Positions 17,480-26,168 of a stretch of 33,742 bases of DNA are shown piece by piece. Positions within the stretch are counted from its first letter, which is position 1, and each line of letters begins with the position of its first letter. The stretch comes from Erwinia oleae (GTDB taxonomy: Bacteria; Pseudomonadota; Gammaproteobacteria; Enterobacterales; Enterobacteriaceae). The notes beneath the pieces were generated by a model. It was not told the DNA's origin, made no database searches, and saw only the letters and a program-made list of their open reading frames with translations. Location of the stretch: NCBI RefSeq assembly GCF_000770305.1, contig NZ_JNVB01000046.1, positions 1 through 33,742 on the forward strand. The letters run 5' to 3'. Both the position numbers and the translations under genes were made by a program.

Positions 17480-18118
17480 TCAGGCGCGTAGCGGCTCGTA
17501 CGACACCATGACATGCTCGCGAAAAGCCGGGCGCGCCTCTAATCGCTCATAATAGGCGCGCAGATTTGGCAGCGGTTTCCGCACAATCTCAATATCATAA
17601 TAGCGATAAAGTACGTGGCCGAACTGGATATCAGCCAGCGTGAACGCCTCACCGACCAGAAAAGCTCGTGTGGCTAAACGTTCTTCAGCGATGTCAAACC
17701 GCTGCTCAAGCTCCGTTACCGCTTCACGGATTGCTGTCGGATCGCGTTTTTCCGCAGGCGTTCTTACCACGCGCCAGAAGATGGGTGCGGTAAATGCTCC
17801 TGCGATATTCAGTTTCGACCACTCCATCCAGCGATCGACCTCCGTTTTCGCCAATAGATCCTCCGGCCAGAAATCACCGCGGGCATAGCGGTTTGCCAGA
17901 TAGCGCAGGATCGCGCCGGTTTCCCACAGGGGCGGATTGTCGCCATCCTGAAGAACAGGAATGGTGCGATTAGGATTCAGAGCGAAGAAGGCATCGGTAT
18001 CGGTGCCGCCATAGCGATGGCCGATATCATGCCGCTTATACGGCAGGTTCATTTCACCAATGCACCACATCAGCGCCTGCACGTTGGACGAGGTTTTACG
18101 GCCCCAAACGGTTAACAT
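17480..18118 (-). CDS. Glutathione S-transferase family protein
   Basis: A 212-aa cytosolic glutathione transferase. The N-terminal thioredoxin-fold domain (about 1-82) opens MLTVWGRKTSSNVQ, with S10/S11 as candidate thiol-activating residues. It has the conserved cis-Pro segment NRTIPVLQDG and the ETGAILRYLA glutathione-binding stretch. The helical C-terminal domain contains FTLADIQFGH, the usual N-capping region. The start at 18118 has an AGGAGG site; longer upstream reading frames lack a family match. It is divergent from a LysR gene with a dyad between them, so substrate-induced control of this enzyme is likely. The natural substrate is unknown; detoxification of an electrophile is the usual role. 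Confidence 0.9.
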   Translation of the reverse strand: MLTVWGRKTSSNVQALMWCIGEMNLPYKRHDIGHRYGGTDTDAFFALNPNRTIPVLQDGDNPPLWETGAILRYLANRYARGDFWPEDLLAKTEVDRWMEWSKLNIAGAFTAPIFWRVVRTPAEKRDPTAIREAVTELEQRFDIAEERLATRAFLVGEAFTLADIQFGHVLYRYYDIEIVRKPLPNLRAYYERLEARPAFREHVMVSYEPLRA

Positions 18119-18205
18119 ATTGCCTCCTGGTGGATGAATATTGCGTGCGGTTAAGCTCGCCTGCACGATATGGAAAGAGTAAAGGTATACCCATTCCGAC
18201 CGAAC

Positions 18206-18221
18206 TGCTGAAATATCAGCA
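18206..18221. promoter_or_regulatory. Candidate LysR binding site (T-N11-A dyad)
   Basis: TGCTGA-AATA-TCAGCA is a perfect 6-4-6 inverted repeat containing a T-N11-A core. It lies midway between the GST start and the divergent LysR start. Confidence 0.5.
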
Positions 18222-18236
18222 TGCTTTTGCCGCCGC

Positions 18237-18256
18237 ACCGGCTTGCGAAAGCCGGT
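18237..18256 (+). repeat. Hairpin in the leader of the LysR gene
   Basis: ACCGGCTT, a 4-base GCGA loop, AAGCCGGT, a perfect 8-bp stem followed by TATTTTGCTT on the plus strand. It looks like a weak terminator placed 46 bp before the LysR start, so it may attenuate expression of the regulator. Confidence 0.45.
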
Positions 18257-18301
18257 TATTTTGCTTATATACACTACTCTCTGGCAAAGGTGGCTCAAAA
18301 C

Positions 18302-19225
18302 ATGTCGATGAGTGTCGATCTGAACGATCTCTACGCCTTCCGTGCGCTGGTTAAGCACGGCAACTTCCGCAAGGCGGGTGAAGCAATCTGTCTCTCTCAG
18401 TCCGCGTTTAGTCGCAGAATCGACAAGCTGGAAAGCGCGCTCGGCGTAAAACTGTTTGAAAGAACCACGCGGCGCGTCAGCCTGACGCTGGTGGGACGCA
18501 CCTTCGCCGAACGGGCGGAGCGGTTGCTGGCGGATTTTGAAGACGTCGTCTCTGATATCAGCGAGGTCGATCAGACACGCAGCGGGCTGATTACCGTCGC
18601 GTGCGTACCCTCTGCGGCTTTATATTTTATGCCAGATGCGATCGTGCGTTTTCAGCAGAAGTATCCACGCGTGCGCATCAAGCTTATCGACAGCAGTGCT
18701 GGCGACGTCTACAACGCCGTGGTTAACGGCGAGGCCGATTTCGGCATCAGCTTCTCCGGTTCGCCGCAGCCGGATATCGAATTCATTTCGCTGGTTGAGG
18801 ACACCTATGTCGTCGCCTGCCGCCACGATCATCCACTGGTTGGTCGGGAAAGTATTAGCTGGGCAGAATTTTATCGGTATGACTGGGTCAGGCTGGATAA
18901 AACGTCGGGGAACAGAAACCTGCTCGATCGGGTGGTGGGGCATATTGTGCCGTCCCGCCCGAGCGTTTGTGAAACGCAGCACGTCACCACTCAGCTCGGC
19001 ATGGTGGAAGCAGGGATCGGTATTGCTGCCGTTCCCGCGATGTCTGTACCGTTTTCAGGTCATCACGCGCTGACCCGGCTTTTGTTAACCGATCCGGTGG
19101 TGAAAAGAGAGATGGGCCTGCTCAGGCGCAGCGGCAGGACGCCATCGCATATCGCCGGCGAGCTGGCCCGGCTTATTATTGAACAACATGCTTCTCCGCC
19201 ATCGGGGCATTCGTCACCGACTTGA
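18302..19225 (+). CDS. LysR-family transcriptional regulator
   Basis: A 307-aa LysR regulator. The DNA-binding domain is at residues 5-65 (ALVKHGNFRKAGEAICLSQS, then R-R-I-D-K-L-E), followed by an effector domain with a typical ligand-pocket segment (TVACVPSAALYFMP). Two close ATGs (18302 and 18308) both fit; the first is reported because a GGTGG lies about 8 bases before it. Divergent from the GST gene across a 183-bp region with a LysR-type dyad at 18206-18221. The 3' end overlaps the convergent binding-protein gene by 50 bp, so transcripts of the two must interfere at their ends. Confidence 0.9.
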   Translation: MSMSVDLNDLYAFRALVKHGNFRKAGEAICLSQSAFSRRIDKLESALGVKLFERTTRRVSLTLVGRTFAERAERLLADFEDVVSDISEVDQTRSGLITVACVPSAALYFMPDAIVRFQQKYPRVRIKLIDSSAGDVYNAVVNGEADFGISFSGSPQPDIEFISLVEDTYVVACRHDHPLVGRESISWAEFYRYDWVRLDKTSGNRNLLDRVVGHIVPSRPSVCETQHVTTQLGMVEAGIGIAAVPAMSVPFSGHHALTRLLLTDPVVKREMGLLRRSGRTPSHIAGELARLIIEQHASPPSGHSSPT

Positions 19226-19982
19226 GACCGGTCTCGTGCACAATCTTTTGCGCTTCCGTCGATGCAAGATAGTCCAGCAGCGCTTTTGCTTCCGCTTCGT
19301 TCTCGGCGCCTTTGGGGATCGCCCCTGCAAAGCGCGTAATATACTGAACGCTGTCCGGCAGTTCGCCGATAAAGGTTACGCCATGTTCGGGCATCAGTTC
19401 ACTGACCTGTTGGAAGCCGAGCTGATACGTTCCTTTCGCCACCTGGGATGCCACCGGGATCCTCTCTACCTGATGGGCTTTGTTGCCCACTTCTTTTTCG
19501 ATCCCGAGTTTTTTAAACAGCTGAGTGCTGATGTATTTTCCACTCGCGCTATCCGAATAGGCGATGGATTGGGCGTTAAGCAGGGCCGTGCGCAGTGCCG
19601 CTTCCGTACTGATATCCACCTTCGGCTGGCCTTCCTTTACCACGGCACCAATCGACGAGTCCGCCAGTTCCACGCGAGAGTCGGGCACGACTTTGCCATC
19701 ATTCTCCAGTGTCTTCAGCGCATCGCCCACCATAATCACCACGTCAGCCTTTTCGCCGCGCGCCAGGCGGTTGGGGATGGCCTGTGGCGTTTTACCCATC
19801 GACGGGCCGGAAACGATCACCACTTTATCGCCATGTTGCGCTTCATAACGTGGCGCGAGCTGCGTTAAGGCGGCCTTGAAACCGCCGGAGATCATGACGG
19901 TAATCTCCTTCGCCTGTGCATGAGTGCCACCTGCGATGAACAGCAGCGCGGTCAACACTACCGGACGCGTTTTAATTCTCAT
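19176..19982 (-). CDS. Periplasmic substrate-binding protein, ModA-like
   Basis: A 268-aa type II periplasmic binding protein with a Sec signal peptide (about 1-24, cleavage after THAQA). The mature fold resembles ModA/accessory molybdate-binding proteins: ITVMISGGFKAALTQLAPRYE at the start, an oxyanion-loop GPSMGKT, and a DVVIMVGDAL segment. It lies only 9 bp after the citrate-type MFS gene, so the two are co-transcribed. No ABC permease or ATPase gene is nearby. It may therefore bind a carboxylate or oxyanion outside any ABC system, or help sense or hand over the substrate of the MFS carrier; this is inference. The ATG has AAGGAAG upstream. The C-terminal codons overlap the LysR gene on the other strand. 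Confidence 0.83.
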   Translation of the reverse strand: MRIKTRPVVLTALLFIAGGTHAQAKEITVMISGGFKAALTQLAPRYEAQHGDKVVIVSGPSMGKTPQAIPNRLARGEKADVVIMVGDALKTLENDGKVVPDSRVELADSSIGAVVKEGQPKVDISTEAALRTALLNAQSIAYSDSASGKYISTQLFKKLGIEKEVGNKAHQVERIPVASQVAKGTYQLGFQQVSELMPEHGVTFIGELPDSVQYITRFAGAIPKGAENEAEAKALLDYLASTEAQKIVHETGLKSVTNAPMAEKHVVQ

Positions 19983-19991
19983 TACTCTTCC

Positions 19992-21296
19992 TTATCCAAC
20001 TGAGTTGCGGGCAGACTGAAGTTGGCCAGTGCTGCGGCGATAGAGATAAAGCGTTGCAAAGAACGCACAGACGGCGGCGAAACTCATCCAGTAACCCGGC
20101 GAGGCTTTATCGCCGGTGAGCTGAATCAGTCCGGTAGACATGGCAGGCGTGAAGCCGCCAAACACCGCTGTCGCCAGACTGTAGGCCAGCGAGAAACCGG
20201 CTACTCTGACCTCGCCCGGCATGATTTCGGTCAGCGCCGGCACCATCGCGCCGTTGTAAAGACCATAAATAAATGAGAGCCACAGCAGTACGCCAAGCAT
20301 CATGGAAAAGCTGGGCGCGCCAGCCAGCAGCCGAAGCGCGGGGTAAGAGGTTGCCATTGCCAGCAGCGTCATGGCAATCAGCACCGGTTTGCGACCGAGC
20401 CTGTCGGACAGCATGCCGCCGATGGGCAGCCAGATGAAATTCGATATGGCGACCAGCAGCGTGACCAGCAGGCTGTCGGACGCGCTGAGCATGAGCACTT
20501 TTTTGCCGAACGTCGGCGCGTAGACGGTGATCAGGTAAAAAGCGGTAGTGGTCATTGCCACCATCAGCATGCCTGCAATAACCACCTGCCAGTTACACAG
20601 CAGCGTACGGAAAGCCTGTCCCATCTCAGGATGGCTGCGCCGGGTTTTAAACTCTTCTGTTTCTTCCAGTCGGCGACGCAGAATAAAGATGAACGGCACG
20701 ATCATGCAGCCGACCAGAAAGGGAATACGCCATCCCCAGTCACGAATGGCCGACTCTTCAAGCATGTTATTGAGGGCAAAGCCCAACACGGCGGCAATCA
20801 TGATCGCCACCTGCTGGCTACCCGACTGCCAGCTGGTGTAGAAGCCTTTACGACCGAGTGTGGCAATCTCCGCCAGATAAACCGATACGCCGCCGAGTTC
20901 CGCGCCCGCCGAAAAACCCTGCAACAGACGGCCAATTAACACCAACAACGGAGACAGCAGTCCGATGCTCTGGTAAGAGGGGATCACCACAATCAAAAAG
21001 GTGCCGACGGCCATTATTGATAGCGTAACAATCAGCCCTTTTCGTCTGCCCACTTTATCAATGTATGCGCCAAGCATCACGGCGCCGATCGGCCGCATCA
21101 GAAAGCCAGCGCCAAACACGGCAAACGTCATCATCAGTGAGGCGAATTCGCTGCTTGCAGGGAAGAACGTGTGTGCGATGTAGGTGGCATAAAATCCAAA
21201 CAGAAAGAAATCAAACTGTTCAAGGAAGTTGCCCGATGTCACGCGGAAAATCGCGCCGACCTTCGAACGGGCGGTTGGGGTAGCGGTGGTCTGCAT
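19992..21296 (-). CDS. MFS metabolite:H+ symporter, citrate/tricarballylate type
   Basis: A 434-aa 12-helix carrier closely resembling CitA/CitH citrate-proton symporters and the TcuC tricarballylate carrier. Family signatures seen: [24 protein letters not shown] near the N-terminus (residues 18-41), [13 protein letters not shown] in the loop after TM2, [20 protein letters not shown], and [12 protein letters not shown]. Mid-protein [11 protein letters not shown] and late [14 protein letters not shown] also match. It probably imports citrate or a related tricarboxylate by proton symport. ATG at 21296 with GGAGAG upstream. It is the first gene of a two-gene unit with the ModA-like binding protein. 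Its 566-bp upstream region holds a possible CRP site. Confidence 0.9.
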   Translation of the reverse strand: MQTTATPTARSKVGAIFRVTSGNFLEQFDFFLFGFYATYIAHTFFPASSEFASLMMTFAVFGAGFLMRPIGAVMLGAYIDKVGRRKGLIVTLSIMAVGTFLIVVIPSYQSIGLLSPLLVLIGRLLQGFSAGAELGGVSVYLAEIATLGRKGFYTSWQSGSQQVAIMIAAVLGFALNNMLEESAIRDWGWRIPFLVGCMIVPFIFILRRRLEETEEFKTRRSHPEMGQAFRTLLCNWQVVIAGMLMVAMTTTAFYLITVYAPTFGKKVLMLSASDSLLVTLLVAISNFIWLPIGGMLSDRLGRKPVLIAMTLLAMATSYPALRLLAGAPSFSMMLGVLLWLSFIYGLYNGAMVPALTEIMPGEVRVAGFSLAYSLATAVFGGFTPAMSTGLIQLTGDKASPGYWMSFAAVCAFFATLYLYRRSTGQLQSARNSVG

Positions 21297-21391
21297 TATT
21301 CTCTCCGGTTACTGATTGGCGCTTTTCCTGCGCCTGTAATAAAAGACTGGATCAAGAGTAGCGGGTTAATAAGTGCATTTAATCGATTTAT

Positions 21392-21410
21392 TGATGCGTG
21401 AAGCGCATCA
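21392..21410. repeat. Perfect 7-bp hairpin in the MFS leader
   Basis: TGATGCG, a 5-base loop, CGCATCA, 96 bp upstream of the MFS start. It could be an operator or an mRNA leader hairpin. Confidence 0.4.
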
Positions 21411-21508
21411 GTTGCCGTGAAATTTCTCTGATGCGGCGTCTTTACTGATGTTTACGAAGCGATGACAAAAATACGCATTTAACAATTATGAAACATTTTT
21501 ACCGGTTT

Positions 21509-21524
21509 TGTGACGGAGGTCATA
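21509..21524. promoter_or_regulatory. Possible CRP site upstream of the citrate-type MFS
   Basis: TGTGA, 6 bases, TCATA: 9 of 10 core half-site positions match CRP. It lies about 215 bp from the MFS start, which is far for direct activation unless the leader is long. Confidence 0.35.
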
Positions 21525-21862
21525 GTGTGATGGGGGCGTAAAGGTCAGTTGAAGGTAGGGTGATGACTTGATGGCTGCGTGTAATGCCGGGAAATAACCG
21601 CTTATTTTTAGCTATTCAATATATAATTTTAGTAATTTTTCGGAATCGTGGTGACAGGTTGAGAACGATCGCATTTTGTTAATTTTTCATGGTGTGGAGT
21701 ATATTTACCGATTTTAATTTTGAAAAATTAGCCTGCAAAAAAAGCAACTTGCCTACAACGCACCGGATATCTTACGCCAGCGTCAATGCGTTTTAATAAA
21801 TTCCTGAAGCACCTTCTTTACTCATGTTGAATTATTTACGGCGCCTCACCACACCACTGTCG

Positions 21863-22774
21863 CTAATCAGCCACGCCGGCCGCCAGAAATATCTGCGAAC
21901 GCAGCCACTGGCTGGCCGGATCGTCATTATTACGTGGATGCCAGTAGACGCTGACGGAAATGGTTGGCAGCGGTAAAGGCGGTTCGAAAAAATCCAGCGT
22001 CTCGCCAAAGCGTTGCAGCATCCTGCGCGGCAGCGTGCAGAGCAGATCGGTTTCCGCCACGATGGGCGGCGCCATCGCGTAGCTCTGCGTTGACATCACC
22101 ACGCTGCGCCGTCGTCCTGTTCCGGCGAGCGCCCGATCGACAAAGCCGGTAAAGGCGTCGCCTTCGGAAGAGACAATCAGGTGAGGCAGGGCACAGAAGG
22201 CATCCACATCTAATGCTTCACGTCCGCGCGGATGCTGCTTACGCTGCGCGGTGGCGAAGGTATCTTCAAACAGCCTGCGGCCAATCCAGGATTCATGCGC
22301 GCTGGCGCTGAGACCAATGTAGATATCGATGTCGCCATTCTCAAGCTCGCCAGCCAGCCTGTCTTTCTCCGGCAGGGCAAAGCGCAGACGGGCATGCGGC
22401 GCGGCGCGAGTCATCTGGTTCAGTAAATCGGCGCCCAGCATCAACGCCGGATTCTCATGCAGAGCGATAACAAACGTTCGATTGCTGCTTGTTGGATCAA
22501 AAGTCTCAGGGGCCAGCATGGCCGTCATCGTCTGTAAAACCTGGCTGACCAGCGGGCGCAACGCTTCGGCGCGCGGCGTGGGCAGCACGCCGCGGCCATG
22601 CGGGGAAGGAACAAACAGTCGTTCGCCGAACAGCGAGCGAAGGCGCGTCAACCGGGCAGACATCGCAGGCTGGCTGATCCCCAACCTGCTTGCCGCATGC
22701 GTAATATTCTGCTCAGCGAGCAACGCATCCAGCGCCAGTAAAAGATCGGTATCAATGTCGGGAAAGCCGTTCAT
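21863..22774 (-). CDS. LysR-family transcriptional regulator (NodD/NahR-like group)
   Basis: A 303-aa regulator opening DIDTDLLLALDALLAEQNITHAASRLGISQPAMSARL. This is the form of the NodD/NahR/LeuO branch, in which the helix-turn-helix is preceded by D-L-N/D-L-L-L-A-L-D. The effector-binding domain follows. It is 28 bp downstream of the exported metallo-hydrolase gene and on the same strand, so the two form a unit. A LysR-type dyad upstream of the hydrolase (23857-23871) is a likely binding site. Related LysR plus exported MBL-fold pairs occur in other proteobacteria, to my general knowledge, but the inducer is unknown. Confidence 0.88.
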   Translation of the reverse strand: MNGFPDIDTDLLLALDALLAEQNITHAASRLGISQPAMSARLTRLRSLFGERLFVPSPHGRGVLPTPRAEALRPLVSQVLQTMTAMLAPETFDPTSSNRTFVIALHENPALMLGADLLNQMTRAAPHARLRFALPEKDRLAGELENGDIDIYIGLSASAHESWIGRRLFEDTFATAQRKQHPRGREALDVDAFCALPHLIVSSEGDAFTGFVDRALAGTGRRRSVVMSTQSYAMAPPIVAETDLLCTLPRRMLQRFGETLDFFEPPLPLPTISVSVYWHPRNNDDPASQWLRSQIFLAAGVAD

Positions 22775-22802
22775 TCCTTTGCTCCGTCAATAGCGTTGCG
22801 CG

Positions 22803-23780
22803 CTATTTGCCCGCGCGATTAGTGTAGGTGACAGGCACCCAGTTATAACCGCCGCGATCGTTCTCCGCAACGTGACCGATACCGGGGAAAGGCAGGTGCG
22901 GCGCGGCAATCAGATCGCCCTGACTGGCAAACTGCGCAAAGGCGGTTTGCCTCACGGCGGCGGCCTTATTCTGATCTTCATCGTAGGCGATGGTAATGCC
23001 CGGCTGTGGGAACTGCACGGCCGCAACGTGAATGATATCGCCAACGAAGGTTATCTTCTCGCCCGCACTGGTCAGCGTGTAAAACGCGGAGCCTGGCGTG
23101 TGGCCGGGGTGAACAGTGCCGGTGATGCCTGGCAAAATCTCTGCGGTATTCAAGAAGGTTTTCACCTTACCGGCGTCCAGATAAGGTCTGAGGGTCTTTT
23201 GCGCAACGGTGAAATACTGTTTGTCATAGCCGGTTTTTTTCTGGTTTGCGTCATTAAAGAAGAAGTCCACGTCAGGTTTACCGAGCCAGATGCTGGCGCG
23301 AGTAAAGACGCGCTGGCCGTCTTTCACCAGGCCGCCGGAATGGTCGGAATGCGCGTGCGTCAGCAGCACATCCGTGATGTCTTCCGGCTTAATGCCTTTC
23401 GTCGCCAGGCTCTCAATCAGTCGTCCGCCGTTTCCCGGCCCGAAAAGCTGCCCGGAGCCGGTATCAACCAGAACCCGATGGCCAGGAAGTTCGATCAGAA
23501 ACGCATTGATTGAAGCCTCAACCGGGTTGCTCTGATAATTTCTGGCAAGCAGCCTGTCGATATCGGCCTGCGTGGTATGCCGCAGTAGCGCATAAAGATC
23601 CTGCGGCACGCTGCCGTCGGTGAACGAGGTCACGCGAATCTTACCCACCTGCACGCTGTAGCCACCCGCCTGCTGCGCAACAACGTGCTGCGGGCCGGGA
23701 ACGGCGCCATAAACGCCGGGCGCCTGGCTCAGCGTGCCCGCTAACAGCATCAGACCTGCGGTTTTTTTTAACATAAACAT
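22803..23780 (-). CDS. Exported metallo-beta-lactamase-fold hydrolase
   Basis: A 325-aa protein with a Sec signal peptide (residues 1-26: Lys pair, hydrophobic core, VYGA cleavage) and a metallo-beta-lactamase domain. The zinc motif HAHSDH is at 142-147. Further ligands are in HPGHTPGS, FVGDIIH and the late APHLPFPG. It has the N-terminal extension typical of AHL-lactonase-like, methyl-parathion-hydrolase-like and related exported MBL enzymes, so a lactone or ester in the periplasm is a fair guess. ATG at 23780 has AGGAG upstream; a second Met at codon 3 is possible. It is followed by a LysR gene and is divergent from the DJ-1-like gene. Confidence 0.87.
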   Translation of the reverse strand: MFMLKKTAGLMLLAGTLSQAPGVYGAVPGPQHVVAQQAGGYSVQVGKIRVTSFTDGSVPQDLYALLRHTTQADIDRLLARNYQSNPVEASINAFLIELPGHRVLVDTGSGQLFGPGNGGRLIESLATKGIKPEDITDVLLTHAHSDHSGGLVKDGQRVFTRASIWLGKPDVDFFFNDANQKKTGYDKQYFTVAQKTLRPYLDAGKVKTFLNTAEILPGITGTVHPGHTPGSAFYTLTSAGEKITFVGDIIHVAAVQFPQPGITIAYDEDQNKAAAVRQTAFAQFASQGDLIAAPHLPFPGIGHVAENDRGGYNWVPVTYTNRAGK

Positions 23781-23823
23781 AAGTGTGCTCCTGATTAAAA
23801 CCTTAACTTAAAACGCGCCAGGG

Positions 23824-23850
23824 TATAAAAGAAGCTTTACGGCTTTTATA
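23824..23850. promoter_or_regulatory. Inverted repeat with back-to-back TATAAA boxes
   Basis: TATAAAAG and CTTTTATA form a perfect 8-bp inverted repeat 11 bases apart. Each arm reads as a -10-like TATAAA on its own strand, between the divergent MBL and DJ-1-like genes. Confidence 0.4.
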
Positions 23851-23856
23851 GGCGCC

Positions 23857-23871
23857 ATCCATGTGATGGAT
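23857..23871. promoter_or_regulatory. Candidate LysR operator
   Basis: ATCCAT-GTG-ATGGAT, a perfect 6-3-6 dyad with a T-N11-A core, lies 77 bp upstream of the MBL-hydrolase start and 126 bp upstream of the DJ-1-like start. The nearby LysR gene is the likely partner. Confidence 0.5.
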
Positions 23872-23996
23872 AGGTCGGAGGAAATAAGGGCTGCCCGACG
23901 CCATTGTTCTGAAAACGGGTGCGTATTTATTCACTACTGCATCCTTTTTCTTCGTAAACTCATCCTGTTGCGTTCAGACATCGTAGAGGTTTATCA

Positions 23997-24695
23997 ATGA
24001 GCCAGTCATCATCGTTATCAATAGGCATGCTGTTGTTCCCTGGTCTTACCCAGTTGGACCTTACCGGGCCTTATGAAGTCTTCGCCAGAGCGCCGGAAGC
24101 CCGTGTTCATCTCATATGGAAAACGCGGCAACCGGTGATATCGGATCGCGGAATGGGGATTTTACCCACCCACACCTTCGATGACTGCCCGGTACTGGAT
24201 GTGATATGCATACCGGGCGGGCCCGGCCAGATTACATTGATGGATGATGATGAAACACTCTCTTTTATTCGTCATCACAGTGAAAACGCGAAGTTAGTGA
24301 CCTCGGTCTGCACGGGGTCGCTTGTTCTCGGTGCGGCAGGGCTTTTGCAGGGATATAAAGCAACGACTCATTGGGCTTCTCTTGACCAACTCGCGTTGCT
24401 TGGGGCGGAACAGGTGAATCAGCGGGTGGTCAGAGATCGTAACCGAATTACCGGTGCCGGGGTGACGTCAGGGATTGATTTCGCCCTGAGCGTGATTGCC
24501 GATCTCTACGGAGCAGACACAGCGCAGCATATTCAGTTACAGATGGAATATAACCCTGAACCGCCATTTTCCTCCGGCTCCCCCGATGTTGCCTCTGCGA
24601 CGCTTGTCGAACAGGCTAAAAAGCAGATTGCGCCGTTTATTGAGAAAAGACGACTGGCGACGGAAGCGGCCGGTCGTAAGCTGGTTAAACGGTAG
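23997..24695 (+). CDS. DJ-1/PfpI family protein, isonitrile hydratase-like
   Basis: A 232-aa DJ-1/PfpI-superfamily protein. The nucleophile elbow is SVCTGSLVLGAAGLL with C105. The N-terminal TQLDLTGPYEVFA segment holds D21, which corresponds to the acid residue of isonitrile hydratase InhA, and ATTHW follows the elbow. The length and these motifs agree with InhA of Pseudomonas (228 aa), which hydrates isonitriles to N-substituted formamides. The family also contains glyoxalase III- and chaperone-like members, so function is provisional. It is divergent from the exported MBL hydrolase and convergent with the PLP-enzyme gene. The ribosome-binding site is AGAGG. Confidence 0.85.
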   Translation: MSQSSSLSIGMLLFPGLTQLDLTGPYEVFARAPEARVHLIWKTRQPVISDRGMGILPTHTFDDCPVLDVICIPGGPGQITLMDDDETLSFIRHHSENAKLVTSVCTGSLVLGAAGLLQGYKATTHWASLDQLALLGAEQVNQRVVRDRNRITGAGVTSGIDFALSVIADLYGADTAQHIQLQMEYNPEPPFSSGSPDVASATLVEQAKKQIAPFIEKRRLATEAAGRKLVKR

Positions 24696-24696
24696 A

Positions 24697-24717
24697 GCCA
24701 GCAGCATAGATGCTGGC
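24697..24717. terminator. Hairpin after the DJ-1-like gene
   Basis: GCCAGCA, a 7-base loop, TGCTGGC begins one base after the DJ-1-like stop. No T-run follows, so termination strength is doubtful. Confidence 0.4.
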
Positions 24718-24756
24718 CCGGCGGCGTATTATTAACGTCTTAAAAAAGGCGGCGTG

Positions 24757-26040
24757 CTAAACCCGATCCAGCGCCAGGCGCAGATCCTCTATCAGATCGT
24801 CTTTGTTTTCGATACCGATTGAGACGCGGACGGTGGATTCGCTAATGCCAATGCGCGCACGGACGTCAGCAGGGACGCCGGAGTGTGTGGTGCTGGCCGG
24901 ATGGCTGGCGAGCGACTCGGTGCCTCCCAGGCTCACTGCCAGTTTGAATAGCTGGAGCGCGTTGAGCAGTTTAAACGCTGCCGCTTCGCCGCCCACCACG
25001 TCGAAGGAGAAGGTTGAACCTGCGCCGCTGCACTGCCTGCTGAAGGTTTGCCCGGCGGCTGAGTCGGCATCCAGAAAAGAGAGATAATGCAGCTTCTCAA
25101 TTTTCTTGTGATCGCGCAGGAAGGCGGCCACCGCAGCAGCGTTGTCATTGGCTTTTTCCATCCGCAGCGACAGCGTTTCCAGCGAACGGCCAATCATCCA
25201 GCACGAATGCGGATCGAGCTGCGTACCGATAGCGCCGCGCAGCGATTTTATATGTTTAATCAGCGTCTTATCACCTATCGCCGCCCCGGCGATCAAATCA
25301 GAATGGCCGCCGACGTATTTGGTCAGCGAATAAAGCGAAATGTCGGCGCCGTGCTCAGTGGGACGCTGAAAAACCGGGCCAAGCAGCGTATTGTCACAGG
25401 CGATAACCGGGCGATGCCGCTGCTTCTGCGCGATAACGTCCGCCACGCGATGAATGAGGGCAATATCCACCAGGCTGTTGGTTGGATTCGCCGGCGATTC
25501 AATCAGAATGACCGAGACGCGGCCCTGCCTCATCGCCTCATCGGCGGCGGCCTGCACCGACGCTTCGTTCAGGCCGTCGGCAAAGCCTACCGTCGCCATC
25601 TTCAGACGCCGGAACGTTTTGGTCAGCAGAGTTTCGGTGCCGCCGTACAGCGGCTGCGAATGAAGAATGGCATCGCCCGGCTCGGTGAATGCCAGCAGGG
25701 TGGTGGAGATGGCGGACATGCCGGAAGAGAACAGCGCGGCGCTATCGGTGCGTTCATAAATCGCCAGCCGATCCTCAACGATTTCACTGTTGGGGTGGTT
25801 AAAACGTGAATAGACCAGCCCGTTGGTTTCGCCTTCTGGCGGTTCGCGGCGGCCGGAAACATAGTCGAAGAAATCTTTTCCCTCTTCGGCGGTGTTGAAA
25901 ACAAAGGTTGAGGTCAGGAACACCGGCGGCTTCACGGCACCTTCAGAGAGCGAAGGATCGTAGCCGTAGTTAAGCATCTGCGTTTCGGGCTGAAGCTCGC
26001 GGTTGCCAATATGGGTTTTCTTTGAATGTTGGGAGGCCAT
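24757..26040 (-). CDS. Cys/Met-metabolism PLP enzyme, cystathionine gamma-synthase family
   Basis: A 427-aa fold-type I PLP enzyme of the trans-sulfuration family. The PLP lysine is K241 in [29 protein letters not shown] (77-93) and [14 protein letters not shown] (105-118) are the usual phosphate- and ring-binding segments, and the end is [14 protein letters not shown]-like (VSIGIEN). A charged insert ([10 protein letters not shown], 65-74) before YSRF is unlike MetB and sets it in a separate 'cystathionine gamma-synthase family' group that can also act as methionine gamma-lyase or O-acylhomoserine sulfhydrylase. It is not the E. coli-type metB of the metBL operon. ATG at 26040 has an AGGAGAG site. 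Three MetJ-like boxes at 26169-26192 upstream suggest methionine repression. Confidence 0.88.
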   Translation of the reverse strand: MASQHSKKTHIGNRELQPETQMLNYGYDPSLSEGAVKPPVFLTSTFVFNTAEEGKDFFDYVSGRREPPEGETNGLVYSRFNHPNSEIVEDRLAIYERTDSAALFSSGMSAISTTLLAFTEPGDAILHSQPLYGGTETLLTKTFRRLKMATVGFADGLNEASVQAAADEAMRQGRVSVILIESPANPTNSLVDIALIHRVADVIAQKQRHRPVIACDNTLLGPVFQRPTEHGADISLYSLTKYVGGHSDLIAGAAIGDKTLIKHIKSLRGAIGTQLDPHSCWMIGRSLETLSLRMEKANDNAAAVAAFLRDHKKIEKLHYLSFLDADSAAGQTFSRQCSGAGSTFSFDVVGGEAAAFKLLNALQLFKLAVSLGGTESLASHPASTTHSGVPADVRARIGISESTVRVSIGIENKDDLIEDLRLALDRV

Positions 26041-26168
26041 GCTCTCTCCTGTTGGCGCGACTGCGCCGGTCGACGCAGTTGCGCTACGTTACCATGCGGG
26101 TTATTACGCCGGTAAATGAATTAACGTTCTAATGTTAAAACAAAAAGCATTATTAAATTTTGCAAAAA

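Larger units (their letters stand above)
21297..21862. other. Long AT-rich non-coding region upstream of the MFS gene
   Basis: The 566 bp between the MFS start and the end of a LysR gene hold no convincing gene. Visible are a 7-bp hairpin (TGATGCG...CGCATCA, 21392-21410) in the MFS leader, a CRP-like site at 21509-21524, and long A/T-rich stretches (about 21600-21740) suited to nucleoid-protein binding or promoters. Confidence 0.6.

Noticed and set aside
25087-25809. Plus-strand frame opposite the PLP enzyme
   Set aside because: Antisense shadow without domain signatures.
24757-26040. Calling the PLP enzyme metB
   Set aside because: It has a charged insert before the YSRF motif, no metL or metJ next to it, and belongs to a broader group with several reactions.
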